19,175 bases of DNA from an uncultured Haloferula sp. (GCA_946885645.1 CAMPGU010000043.1:1-19175), one strand, 5' to 3'. Positions 1 through 10,938 are shown, counted from the stretch's first letter. Program-made: numbers and translations. Notes: a model not told the origin generated them from the sequence alone.

Positions 1-1
1 C

Positions 2-862
2 GGGATCCTCCCGGTGTGCGAATGCGCGGTGGTCCCGGTGATCCGCCGTCTGGTGAAGAAAGGACTGCCGGTCTCCTGCGCGCTGACCTACATGCTGGCC
101 GCTCCCATCGTGAATCCGATCACGGCGCTCAGCACTTGGAAGGCTTTCAAGGGGCCGGAGATCCCCTTCGGGCCGGACCTCACCTTTTCCGCCAGCCTCG
201 TGATGACGGTTTCCCGCCTCGGGCTCGGTTTTCTGGTCGCAGTGGCCGTCGGACTCATCGTGTCCCGCATTCCGCTGGTGAAGCTGCTGCGCCAGAGGCT
301 GGTCGAGAGCCTTTCAAAACCCGAACCAGCCCATGCCCCCGCCGAGGGCCATGGCGATCATGACCACGGCCACGGCGGCGGTTGCTGTGGCCACGACCAC
401 GGCCACGAACATCATCACCACCACGATCATCAGGACGATAACCGGCTGGTGGCGGCATTCCGCTCGGCGATGCGGGATTTCGTGGACGTGGGCGTGTATT
501 TCACCATCGGCGTGGCGATCACCGCGCTTTTCAATACCGGCATCGCTCCCGGAGCAGAGTGGCTGGATACCCTCGCGAAGAACGATATCGCGGCCCCCGC
601 GGCGCTGATGACGCTGGCCTTCGTGCTGAGCCTCTGCAGCACCTCGGATGCCTTTATCGCGGCCACCCTGGACAAGTTCACCTACGGGGCGAAGCTGGCC
701 TTCCTGGTCTTCGGCCCGATGCTGGACGTGAAGTTGCTTTTCCTCTATCAGACCGTGTTGCGCCGCCGCTTCATCATTCAGCTGGCGCTGGGTCTTTTCA
801 TCGGCATCGGGGCGGCGGCAATCGCCTGGCAAGCCATCATCCTATCCCTCGCGAAGCCGTGA
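2..862 (+). CDS. SO_0444-type Cu/Zn efflux permease (5' truncated)
   Basis: Inner-membrane permease of the ArsP/YraQ (DUF318) superfamily, closest in character to the SO_0444-type copper/zinc exporters. The frame is open from base 2, so the N-terminus lies outside the window; 286 codons remain. The first visible residues give the family signature PVCECAVVP, whose CxC cysteines are thought to bind metal in the membrane. It is followed by a second hydrophobic stretch ending APIVNPITALSTW. A long His/Cys-rich cytoplasmic-type loop (bases about 350-430, clusters such as HGHGGGCCGHDHGHEHHHHH) separates the two membrane halves and would chelate Zn or Cu. The C-terminal half has further hydrophobic segments and the CSTSDAFIAATL motif, a counterpart of the first-half signature. 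The stop codon overlaps the next gene's GTG start (GTGA, 859-862), implying translational coupling. Metal identity is inferred from the family. Confidence 0.85.
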   Translation, partial: GILPVCECAVVPVIRRLVKKGLPVSCALTYMLAAPIVNPITALSTWKAFKGPEIPFGPDLTFSASLVMTVSRLGLGFLVAVAVGLIVSRIPLVKLLRQRLVESLSKPEPAHAPAEGHGDHDHGHGGGCCGHDHGHEHHHHHDHQDDNRLVAAFRSAMRDFVDVGVYFTIGVAITALFNTGIAPGAEWLDTLAKNDIAAPAALMTLAFVLSLCSTSDAFIAATLDKFTYGAKLAFLVFGPMLDVKLLFLYQTVLRRRFIIQLALGLFIGIGAAAIAWQAIILSLAKP

Positions 863-1674
863 ATCCGAAGCTGCAGCGCGTAATTTTCTCGATCGCCCTG
901 ATCGCCTGGGGCGGGGTGCTGGTATATTTCTACGCCAGCGGGAGGATTACGAAGTATCTGGCCCCGGACTTCCGGCCGCTGACGCTGGGCGGGGGATTGG
1001 GACTGCTGGTGGTGGGTTTTTTCAATCTCCTGACGGCGAATCAGAAGGCGTCCTGCGGCCACGACCACGGGCCGGAGGATACGCACGATCACGAGAGCCT
1101 GGACGTCCATCCGCTGGCAGCCTTCCTGATCCTGCTGCTGCCGCTGGGTGTGAGCGTGGCGCGGACGAAGGACGCCTTCTCGCTCGGCTCGCTCACGCGG
1201 AAAGGGCTTCTGGAGAACCCCGCCGAAATGACCTCGCTGCTGCTTGGAAGTTCGATGCCGGAACTGACGAAAGAGGTTGTCGAAAAACAGCACCCGAAAA
1301 ACGCGCAGGGCTACCACGCCTTCAGCCTGATGGAGCTGTTTTTCAGCAGCGGCGATCCCGAAATGCGGGAGCTGGTGGAGGGCATGCCGGTGGAGACGGA
1401 GGGCCGTCTGGTGAAGGACCCCGACGGCGGGCCGAAGCAGCGCCGGCTCTACCGCCTCTTCATCACTTGCTGTGCCGCCGACAGCCGCGCGATCCCGATC
1501 ATCGTGCGCTTCAAGGGAGAGATGCCGCAGGTGGAGGAAAACACCTGGATGAAACTCACCGGCACCATGCGCTATCCCGATGAAGGCGAGGGCTTCGTGC
1601 CCGTGCTGGAAGTCGATAGCGCCGCCGAGGCCCCGCCGCCGCCGGAGGAATCCTTCATGCGCGCGAACTACTGA
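859..1674 (+). CDS. TIGR03943/DUF1980 family permease-partner protein
   Basis: Membrane-anchored protein of the TIGR03943 (DUF1980, YcgQ-like) family, which is regularly encoded beside DUF318-type permeases and is presumed to be their partner; its biochemical role is not established. The GTG at 859 was chosen because it overlaps the permease stop and begins directly before a first membrane segment (residues about 7-26). A second hydrophobic segment (about 40-60) leads into a short His motif, CGHDHGPEDTHDHE, and then a third segment near residues 90-107. The remaining about 160 residues form a soluble domain with the conserved pattern VKDPDGGPKQRRLYRLFITCCAAD and a beta-rich tail with WMKLTGTM, both typical of this family. 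Product is 271 aa. The frame stays open upstream into the permease gene, but that extension is not protein-like. The final 20 bp overlap the end of the convergent P-type ATPase gene. Confidence 0.82.
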   Translation: MNPKLQRVIFSIALIAWGGVLVYFYASGRITKYLAPDFRPLTLGGGLGLLVVGFFNLLTANQKASCGHDHGPEDTHDHESLDVHPLAAFLILLLPLGVSVARTKDAFSLGSLTRKGLLENPAEMTSLLLGSSMPELTKEVVEKQHPKNAQGYHAFSLMELFFSSGDPEMRELVEGMPVETEGRLVKDPDGGPKQRRLYRLFITCCAADSRAIPIIVRFKGEMPQVEENTWMKLTGTMRYPDEGEGFVPVLEVDSAAEAPPPPEESFMRANY

Positions 1675-3577
1675 AAAACAGCAGGCGCAGGCTGTTCAGT
1701 ACCACGATGACCGTGGAGCCTTCGTGACCGAGCACCCCCATTGGCAGGGGAATCCACGCTCCCATCGCAGCGATGCCGAGCAGGATCACAACGCCCAGCG
1801 AGATAGCCAGATTCTCCCGGATGATGCGGCGGCAGCGACGGCTCAGGCGAAGGGCATCCACGATCCTCTCCAGCCGGTCATGCGTTAGCACGATGTCCGC
1901 CTGCTCCAGCACGGCGTCGCTGCCGCGCAGGCCCATGCCGATGGAAATGTCCGCGGCAGCCAGGCTGGGAGCGTCGTTCACGCCATCGCCCGCCATGGCC
2001 ACCTTTTCCCCGGCGGCGCGCCATTCGCGGATGGCCGCCACTTTGTCCTCCGGGTGCAGGCCCGCACGGTAGTCCGGCAGACCCAGCTCGCGCGCGATCA
2101 GGGCGGCGGATTCCTCCCGGTCCCCGGTGAGCATGGTGACGCGGATGCCTTCCTCCGCGAGCCGGCGGATCAACGGCGCGGCTTCCGGGCGCGGGGCATC
2201 CCGGAGCAGCAGGCGGCCGCGGAGATCCCCGTGGCTGATAAGCACCTCTGTGAGACCGGGCGCGGGGGCAGGCAGAGCCGAGAGCCAGGCGTCTCCCGCA
2301 AACATCGAGCGCCGTCCCTGGGTCGCAGGCACGCCGGCAATCATGGCCCGGAGCCCTTGGCCTGCGAGGGACTCGAAATCCGAGACTTCCCCTGCGTCCG
2401 CCAGCCCGCGCTTCAGGCTCTCCTTCACGATCGCCCGGGAGAGCGGATGGGTGGAATTCCGCGATAGCGCGGCGGCGGCGGCGATCAGCTCATCCTCCCG
2501 GCCCGGCGGCTGGGCCTCGCAGGCAAGTAGCTCCAGCTCGCCTTTCGTGAGCGTGCCGGTCTTGTCCACGGCGAGGCGGCGGATGGTGGCCAGGTTTTCC
2601 AGCGCCACCCCGCCGCGGAAGAGGATGCCGCGCCGGGCACCCGCAGCGATGCCCGCGAGGATCGCACTGGGAATGGAGATCACCAGCGCGCACGGGGAGC
2701 AAACCACGAGCAAGGTCATCGCGCGGTAGAAGGCGGAGCTGCCGCCGTCCGCCGTGAAGAAGGCGGGAATCCGCCGCGCGAGGTGCCACCACAGGAACAT
2801 CCCCAGCGCCAGGCCGAGGATGCCGACGGTGTAGCCGGTGCCGAAGCGGTCCGTGAAGCGTTGGGAGGGAGCCTTGCTCGCTTGGGCCTCCCGGATCAGA
2901 CGGATGATGCGCGCGTGGGCGCTGTCCCCGGGCTCCCGCAGCACCTCCGCCTCGATCACGCCCCAGGTATTCAGGGTACCGCCGAAAACGGTGTCGCCGG
3001 GGGATTTTTCCACGGGCACGGATTCACCGGTGAGGGTGGATTCGTCCGCGGCGCTTTCCCCGCCGGTCACGCGCCCGTCGGCGGGGAATTGCTCCCCGGG
3101 CAGGATGCGGATTTTCATGCCGCTTTCCAGTTCCGGGACCGCGATTTCCCGTGCGGAGCCGTCCGGCAGGACGAGCAGGGCCCGCTTCGGCGCTTCGCGG
3201 AAGAGGCTGCGGATCTCCCGCTCGGTGCGGGCCATGGCCATGGCCTCCAAGGCCCCGCTGAGGGAAAAGAGGAAAAGCAGTGCCGCCCCTTCCCACCAGG
3301 CGCCGATCACTGCCGCGCCGGCGGCCACGGCCAGCATCAGGAAATGGATGTCCAGCCGGCCCCGGCGGAGCTTGCCCACGGTGTCCAAAGCAGCATCCCA
3401 GCCGCCCGCGAGGTAGGCGGTGGCATAGAGCCCTTGGGCCACCTCCGGCGGCGCACCGGTGCGCTGGAGCAAGATCCCGGCCAGCGTGGCCGCGCCGCAT
3501 AGGGTCGCGGAACCCAGCAGCCAGGGCCACTCCACATGATCCTGCGCGTCGTCGGCCCGACCCTCCTTCCCGTCCAT
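1655..3577 (-). CDS. P1B-type heavy-metal ATPase, P1B-4-like, no N-terminal metal-binding domain
   Basis: ATP-driven metal exporter of the inner membrane, 640 aa from the ATG at 3577. Visible motifs in order are TGES actuator loop (183-186), membrane metal site SPC (294-296), phosphorylation site DKTGT (Asp338), nucleotide-binding HP (377-378), TGD (484-486), hinge GDGVND (530-535) and C-terminal HEGST (618-622). SPC in place of CPC together with HEGxT in the last helices is the signature of the P1B-4 subgroup (CoaT, CtpD and PfeT type; Co, Ni, Zn or Fe). No CxxC HMA domain precedes the first helices; the N-terminus is short and acidic. An upstream in-frame ATG at 3640 and a longer extension to 3877 are possible, but the extra residues are Arg/Pro-rich and overlap the divergent gene. 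The gene converges on the permease operon with a 20-bp overlap, suggesting shared metal homeostasis. Exact substrate is unknown. Confidence 0.9.
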   Translation of the reverse strand: MDGKEGRADDAQDHVEWPWLLGSATLCGAATLAGILLQRTGAPPEVAQGLYATAYLAGGWDAALDTVGKLRRGRLDIHFLMLAVAAGAAVIGAWWEGAALLFLFSLSGALEAMAMARTEREIRSLFREAPKRALLVLPDGSAREIAVPELESGMKIRILPGEQFPADGRVTGGESAADESTLTGESVPVEKSPGDTVFGGTLNTWGVIEAEVLREPGDSAHARIIRLIREAQASKAPSQRFTDRFGTGYTVGILGLALGMFLWWHLARRIPAFFTADGGSSAFYRAMTLLVVCSPCALVISIPSAILAGIAAGARRGILFRGGVALENLATIRRLAVDKTGTLTKGELELLACEAQPPGREDELIAAAAALSRNSTHPLSRAIVKESLKRGLADAGEVSDFESLAGQGLRAMIAGVPATQGRRSMFAGDAWLSALPAPAPGLTEVLISHGDLRGRLLLRDAPRPEAAPLIRRLAEEGIRVTMLTGDREESAALIARELGLPDYRAGLHPEDKVAAIREWRAAGEKVAMAGDGVNDAPSLAAADISIGMGLRGSDAVLEQADIVLTHDRLERIVDALRLSRRCRRIIRENLAISLGVVILLGIAAMGAWIPLPMGVLGHEGSTVIVVLNSLRLLFFSSSRA

Positions 3578-3645
3578 ATCGCATTTTGCACCGGTCCGCA
3601 CGCCGTGCGCAAGATCCGGGGCACGGCTTTGTTGGCGCATGGAAC

Positions 3646-3674
3646 TTGTCCCGCGGGGCGGGCCGTGATATGTG
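3646..3674 (+). promoter_or_regulatory. Candidate sigma70-type promoter for the ankyrin/YkuD lipoprotein gene
   Basis: TTGTCC at 3646-3651 and TATGTG at 3669-3674 are separated by exactly 17 bp. The -10 box would cover the ATG at 3670, so a transcript from here would begin near 3681 and favour the in-frame GTG at 3685 as the true, nearly leaderless start. Weak match in GC-rich DNA; not proven. Confidence 0.3.
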
Positions 3675-5565
3675 CCGCCCTGCCGTGTCTCCGCTCCGTA
3701 TCGTCGCCCGGATCGGTCTGACAGCCCTGCTGGTGCTGTCCGTACCCGCGTGCCGGAATCCCCGGAAGGAAGCGATGCGCGAGTTGGAGAAGCGGGGCGT
3801 GCCGCCGAGCGGCGCTGCCCTTTTGCAGGCGGTGCAGGCGGGGGACGCGGAGCTCGCCCGGCTGCTATTGGAAGCACAGGTCTATACCGGCCAGCGCGAT
3901 GACGCGGGAAACACCCCCCTGCACATCGCCATCGGGCGAGGCGAGGTCCCCATCATCTGGTCGTTGATCGACGGGGGCGCGGACCTCGCCGCCGCCAGCC
4001 CGGAAGACGTGACACCTCTTTCGCTAGCCGTTCACCGGGGTGAGGCGGCGGTGGCCCAGCGCTTGCTGGACGGGGGTGCCCCGCCGGAAGGGATGACGCC
4101 GGACGGCGACCGCGTGCTGCCGTGGGCCATCCGGCACGGCCGCCTGATCTTCGTCCGCCGTCTCATGGAGGGCGGGGCAGACCCGCACCAGAAAGACGCT
4201 GCCGGAAACCCGCTCCTGCACGTGGCGATCGAGGCGGGGCGGAAGGATCTTGTCGCAGAGCTGCTGGAGCTGGGAGCGGATGCGGCGGCGGTCAACGCGG
4301 TGAATGAATCCGCGCTCGTGGCCGCGCTGCGGAGAGACTGGCGCGATCTTGTCCACCCGCTGGTCCTTGCGGGTGCCGATCCGAATCTCCCGGACCGCAG
4401 CGGCAAGGTTCCCCTGCAGGCCGCAATGGATGCCGGTCATTTGTCTCTCGCCAAGCAGCTCGTGGGATTGGGAGCGCGGCCTCCTGATGGTTCGTGGGCG
4501 GCCGCCTTGTGGAAGGCCTACACGGCCCGCGATCTGGAGGTCTGCCGCCTGCTGCTCGGCCTCGGGATCTCCCCGGAGCTGCGGGACTCTGCCGGACGCC
4601 GGCCGGTAGAAGCCGCTCTGGCGGACGACCGGTCCGATTTCCTCCACCTCTTCCTTTCCTACGGAGCGGAGGGCGAGGCGCTCTTTTACCAAGCCTGCCG
4701 GAAGAGGGCGTCCCACCAGGTGAGTCTCCTCATCGCCCATTGCGGGCTCCCCAGGCCGCTGCCCGCACCCTTTCTCGATACGCCCCTCGGCACGGCGATC
4801 CGGCATCACGACACGCGCTCGGCTTCCCTGCTCCTCCAGCGCGGCGCAGCGCCGGATCAAGCCGCTGCGGAGGGCCAGACGCCGCTGCACCTCGCCGTCA
4901 CGCTGGGGAACGCGCAACTGGCCGCCATGCTGCTGAAATGCGGTGCCGACCCGAACGCGGCGATCCGGCCCCCGGTCTCGAATGATTTCCTCGCCCGCGT
5001 CCGCGGCGGCACGATGCGCTGGCTGCTGCGCAACGACGCGAACATCACCCCGCTCATGCTGGCGGCCGACTCCGGCAATGCGCAAACCGCCCGCGTGCTT
5101 CTGGCGGCCGGGGCGAAGACGGACGTGTGGACGCGGCGCAACAAGATGTGGCCGATCAATATCGCGGCGCGGAAAGGGGATGTGAAGATGATGAGAGTGA
5201 TGCTGGGGAAAGATCCTGAGGCGGAGCAGCGCCGCATCCTGGTGGATCTCTCCGACCAACAGGCCTGGCTCTTCGATTCCTCCGGCCTGGAGCTTTTCAC
5301 CACCAAGATTTCGTCCGGCAGAAAGGAATTCCCGACGCCCACCGGCACCTTTGCGATCACCAACAAGTACCGGTCCTGGACCTCGACGATTTACGACGCG
5401 AGCATGCCCTTTTTCCAGCGGCTGAGCTGCGGGGATTTCGGCTTTCACGCCGGAAACGTGCCCGGCTATCCCGCGTCCCACGGTTGTATCCGGGTGCCGC
5501 CGGCCCATGCCACGAAACTTTTCACGCTGACTGAGTTGGGCGACCGCGTGGAAATCCGGCAGTGA
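3670..5565 (+). CDS. Ankyrin-repeat lipoprotein fused to L,D-transpeptidase (YkuD) domain
   Basis: Predicted lipoprotein of 631 aa. A hydrophobic signal segment ends in the lipobox SVPAC, so Cys28 would be lipidated. About 14 ankyrin-type repeats follow (residues about 47-515; clear units include GNTPLHIAIGRGE, GQTPLHLAVTLGN and NITPLMLAADSGN). Residues about 523-630 are a YkuD domain: ILVDLSDQQAWLFD opens it, GTFAIT lies in the middle, and SHGCIR (603-608, catalytic Cys606) follows a GFHAGN histidine motif. YkuD enzymes form or exchange L,D cross-links in peptidoglycan or attach proteins to it; ankyrin repeats bind proteins. The expected location is the periplasm, anchored to a membrane. ATG 3670 is used here; GTG 3685 still leaves a full signal peptide and fits the candidate promoter. 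The gene is divergent from the metal ATPase with a 92-bp gap. The family calls are firm, the combined function is not. Confidence 0.9.
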   Translation: MCRPAVSPLRIVARIGLTALLVLSVPACRNPRKEAMRELEKRGVPPSGAALLQAVQAGDAELARLLLEAQVYTGQRDDAGNTPLHIAIGRGEVPIIWSLIDGGADLAAASPEDVTPLSLAVHRGEAAVAQRLLDGGAPPEGMTPDGDRVLPWAIRHGRLIFVRRLMEGGADPHQKDAAGNPLLHVAIEAGRKDLVAELLELGADAAAVNAVNESALVAALRRDWRDLVHPLVLAGADPNLPDRSGKVPLQAAMDAGHLSLAKQLVGLGARPPDGSWAAALWKAYTARDLEVCRLLLGLGISPELRDSAGRRPVEAALADDRSDFLHLFLSYGAEGEALFYQACRKRASHQVSLLIAHCGLPRPLPAPFLDTPLGTAIRHHDTRSASLLLQRGAAPDQAAAEGQTPLHLAVTLGNAQLAAMLLKCGADPNAAIRPPVSNDFLARVRGGTMRWLLRNDANITPLMLAADSGNAQTARVLLAAGAKTDVWTRRNKMWPINIAARKGDVKMMRVMLGKDPEAEQRRILVDLSDQQAWLFDSSGLELFTTKISSGRKEFPTPTGTFAITNKYRSWTSTIYDASMPFFQRLSCGDFGFHAGNVPGYPASHGCIRVPPAHATKLFTLTELGDRVEIRQ

Positions 5566-5589
5566 GGCAGCCTCGACCGCGGGGCGGGC

Positions 5590-5635
5590 CCCGGCATCGC
5601 GAGCGGCCTTCGCGAGCGGGCAAAACGCCCGCGAT
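5590..5635. repeat. REP-like palindromic spacer element
   Basis: In the 142-bp gap before alaS, a perfect 6-bp inverted repeat (GCGGGC 5616-5621, GCCCGC 5627-5632, AAAAC loop) sits beside two copies of CGCGAGCGG (5598-5606 and 5611-5619). A further small palindrome, CGGGGC/GCCCCG, lies just upstream near 5580-5592. There is no T tract, so this is not a classical intrinsic terminator. It may stabilise the 3' end of the preceding mRNA or be a dispersed extragenic palindrome; genome-wide copy number would decide. Confidence 0.4.
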
Positions 5636-5707
5636 CCACCCCTTTCCCGGGCTTTACTCGCCGCGGCCTTTCGCGCACTTTCGCCGCCCTTTCCGCCTCA
5701 ACGACCC

Positions 5708-8674
<2,967 letters not shown>

Positions 8675-8684
8675 GCGGGGGGAA

Positions 8685-8699
8685 TCCCGTGCTCCGGGA
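8685..8699. other. Small hairpin between convergent genes
   Basis: TCCCG (8685-8689) and CGGGA (8695-8699) enclose a 5-nt loop in the 25-bp gap between the stops of alaS and the thioesterase gene. It has no T tract on either side. It could help end both transcripts, but evidence is limited to symmetry. Confidence 0.25.
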
Positions 8700-9104
8700 C
8701 TACTCCAGCCACTCCTTCGGCATCCGCAGCGGTCTGCCCGAGGGCATTTGGACCAGTGCCAAGGCTTGGCGGCAGGTGATCAGCAGCGCGTCGTCGCCTT
8801 CCCGCCGGATCTCGAAAGCACACCAGAATCTCGCCCGCTGCATCTCGTCCAGGGTGCCGCGGATCAGCAGGGTGTCACCGAGGGTGGCGGGGCGCTTGTA
8901 GTCGATCTCCGTGCGCACCACCACCGGGTACACCTTCGTTTCCGCCATGGACCGGAGATCCATGCCCATCTTTCCCGCCAGCTTCGTCCGGCAAGTTTCG
9001 ATCATGCGCAGGTAGGCCAGGTTGTGGACCACGCCGCCGATATCGGTATCGAAAAACATCACTTCCTCGCGGGTGGTGAGGTGGAGATCGGCGGGCAGCG
9101 GCAT
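8700..9104 (-). CDS. YbgC/4HBT-family acyl-CoA thioesterase
   Basis: Hotdog-fold protein of 134 aa, the normal length for the 4HBT/YbgC/FadM group, which hydrolyses acyl-CoA thioesters in the cytoplasm. The active-site signature is FFDTDIGGVVHNLAYLRMIE (from residue 17); Asp21 aligns with the catalytic aspartate and is followed by the long central helix. Downstream beta strands PVVVRTEIDYKRPATLGD and FEIRREGDDALLITCRQALA match the family's usual pattern, in which the protein ends shortly after the strand with an ALVQM-type segment. The ATG at 9104 was taken because it gives the standard N-terminus; the leader is CTCTTCTCCC with no Shine-Dalgarno. Substrate cannot be read from sequence. It stands alone, convergent with alaS and divergent from the next gene (88-bp gap). 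Confidence 0.88.
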   Translation of the reverse strand: MPLPADLHLTTREEVMFFDTDIGGVVHNLAYLRMIETCRTKLAGKMGMDLRSMAETKVYPVVVRTEIDYKRPATLGDTLLIRGTLDEMQRARFWCAFEIRREGDDALLITCRQALALVQMPSGRPLRMPKEWLE

Positions 9105-9192
9105 GGGAGAAGAGAATCATCCAAAGCCGATCTTCCAATCCTCAAAGAGGCTGGAAATTCCAGCTCGCGAAACCACGTATCCGGACGCTAGG

Positions 9193-10938
9193 ATGACGCG
9201 GATGAGATGGCTGGTTTTCGCCCTGGTGGCGTCCTTGGCGGTGGTTCGGGCGGACTTCGTGGCGCCCGCGGAGGGTCCGGTACCTTTCCGCCGGGACAAG
9301 CTGCCGGTGGATGTGGATACCATCGGCGCCCTTTCGCGCCAAGTCACCGTGCTGACCCGGGCGCGCCTGCCCGAGGACGCCTCAGGCCTCCGCGCCGCCG
9401 CCCAGATGACCGCGCTGGCGCTGGCGCTCGATCCCGCGAACCGGCAGGCGCGCGACCTTATCGAGAAAATGAAAGCCGGTGACCGGCCGGTGCCCGCGGA
9501 TGAAAAGGAGCTCCAGCGCAGCCGCAGCCGGGCGTGGCAGATCCTTGCCTGGCTGGAAATGCCGGAGGCGGGTCCCCACGGGCAGGCGCTTGCGGCCTGC
9601 CTTGCGGATGTTCTCGTGCTCGCCGATCCGGATCACCCGAAAGCCAAGGCCTATCGGGAAAAAGGCGAACAAGGTGCCTGGAAGGATTGGGTAGCCCCGG
9701 AGTCCGCTTTCCGGAAAAAGGAAGCGCCGCCGGAGCCCGAACCTGAACCGATGGAAGAGGAAGAAGATGCACCTCCTGCCGTGATGCTGGCGGAGAGCTC
9801 GACTCCGGCTCCCCTGTGGTCCGTGGACGTGGAATCGAAGAAAGCGGTCCTAAACCTGGTTCCGGTCGCTGCAAAGGTTTCATCCGGCTCGGAAAGCGGC
9901 AAAATCGAGATTCGCTGGGGCCTTGAAAAGCCAGGCGCATTGGCTGCCGCGTCGCGGGATGTGGCTGCTGCTATCGCCCGCCGGCATGACAACCTCCAGG
10001 GCGGGCTCGTCGCCAGTTTCACCTGGAAGGGCGCAGGTTCCTACGATGCCGAACGGAACGGCACGGTATTGTCCGGCACGGCGGTCATTCTGCTCGACGC
10101 CGCGATCACCGGACAAACGACCTCGGCAGTGGCTTTCGCCGTGGTGGGAGAAGAGGGCAAGCTGGAGTTGCCGCCGGGATTCTGGAGCACCTTGCGCCAC
10201 CTTTCAGCCTCGGCGGAAGGCAGGAGGATCATTCTCCCGGCAAAAGCCCAGGAGCTTCTCCCGGCGCTCCTGGTTCTCGACGATGCGTCGTTTTTCATGG
10301 ATAACGAGGTGCTGCTGGCTGGTACGGCGGACGAATTGTGTGATCTGGCCTCCGCCACGTCCAAGCCCCTCTTTGCCGAAGCCCTTTCCGCCTACGATGA
10401 GATCCGAAAGGCCGGGCAAGGGAAGGCGCTCGGGCCTTTTCTGGCTCACCCTTCCACCCAGGCACGGCTGAACAAGCTCGCCGCATCGATGCCGCAGCAC
10501 GCTTCCGCCCGGCTGCTCGCCCAGCAAGGCTCCGGCAGCCGCCCGCGTTTCCTCCAGCGCGCGATTCTCGCCCGCGAGATCCGCAACGCGCTCCAGCCGA
10601 TCCTTTACCTCAGGGAAAGCTCCACCGCCGATCTCCTGACCCAGCGGTTGGACGAGATCCATGAAGAAAGCCGGAAGAAGCTCGACGAGCTTTTCAGCGT
10701 CATCGAGATCCGCGACCGCGATCTTCACAAATCGGCCGTCGCGGTGGCGGACGGCGTGCGCACGCTGGCGCGGATGCTCGACAAGCAGGACCCCGACTAC
10801 CCCTCGGAGCTGCGCTTGAAACAAACTGCCGCGCACCAGGCCGCTTGGTCGGAATATCTCGCCGTCCTCCGCCAGCTCACGGAAGCCGCCGGGGACGGAG
10901 CGGAATTCAAGATTCCGAAGCCCCTGGGGCAGCAGTAG
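9193..10938 (+). CDS. Secreted protein of unknown function with possible degenerate Lon-like domain
   Basis: I do not recognise a named family. The 581-aa product begins with a Sec-type signal peptide (residues 1-20, WLVFALVASLAVVRA). Residues about 45-170 are helical and resemble a tetratricopeptide-like arrangement (ALALDPANRQARDLI, VLADPDHPKAKAYREKG). An acidic, proline-rich linker follows (about 177-195, EPEPEPMEEEEDAPP). Residues about 268-388 resemble the S16 Lon proteolytic fold in strand order: LSGTAVILLDAAITG parallels the Lon active-serine strand, and GRRIILPAKAQELLP parallels its later strand. No lysine sits at the catalytic-lysine position, so an active protease is unlikely. The C-terminal about 150 residues are charged helices. 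ATG 9193 was chosen over the 9022 extension because the signal peptide starts there; ATG 9202 is also possible. The role is probably periplasmic or envelope-related. Confidence 0.75.
   Translation: MTRMRWLVFALVASLAVVRADFVAPAEGPVPFRRDKLPVDVDTIGALSRQVTVLTRARLPEDASGLRAAAQMTALALALDPANRQARDLIEKMKAGDRPVPADEKELQRSRSRAWQILAWLEMPEAGPHGQALAACLADVLVLADPDHPKAKAYREKGEQGAWKDWVAPESAFRKKEAPPEPEPEPMEEEEDAPPAVMLAESSTPAPLWSVDVESKKAVLNLVPVAAKVSSGSESGKIEIRWGLEKPGALAAASRDVAAAIARRHDNLQGGLVASFTWKGAGSYDAERNGTVLSGTAVILLDAAITGQTTSAVAFAVVGEEGKLELPPGFWSTLRHLSASAEGRRIILPAKAQELLPALLVLDDASFFMDNEVLLAGTADELCDLASATSKPLFAEALSAYDEIRKAGQGKALGPFLAHPSTQARLNKLAASMPQHASARLLAQQGSGSRPRFLQRAILAREIRNALQPILYLRESSTADLLTQRLDEIHEESRKKLDELFSVIEIRDRDLHKSAVAVADGVRTLARMLDKQDPDYPSELRLKQTAAHQAAWSEYLAVLRQLTEAAGDGAEFKIPKPLGQQ

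Noticed and set aside
3578..3877. N-terminal extension of the P-type ATPase frame to 3877
   Set aside because: The extra 100 residues are Arg/Pro/Ser-rich, lack any domain and would overlap the start of the divergent lipoprotein gene.
4024..5508. 494-aa minus-strand frame opposite the ankyrin/YkuD gene
   Set aside because: The Arg/His/Gln-rich translation is typical of antisense to GC-rich coding DNA, and the plus strand has an unambiguous gene.
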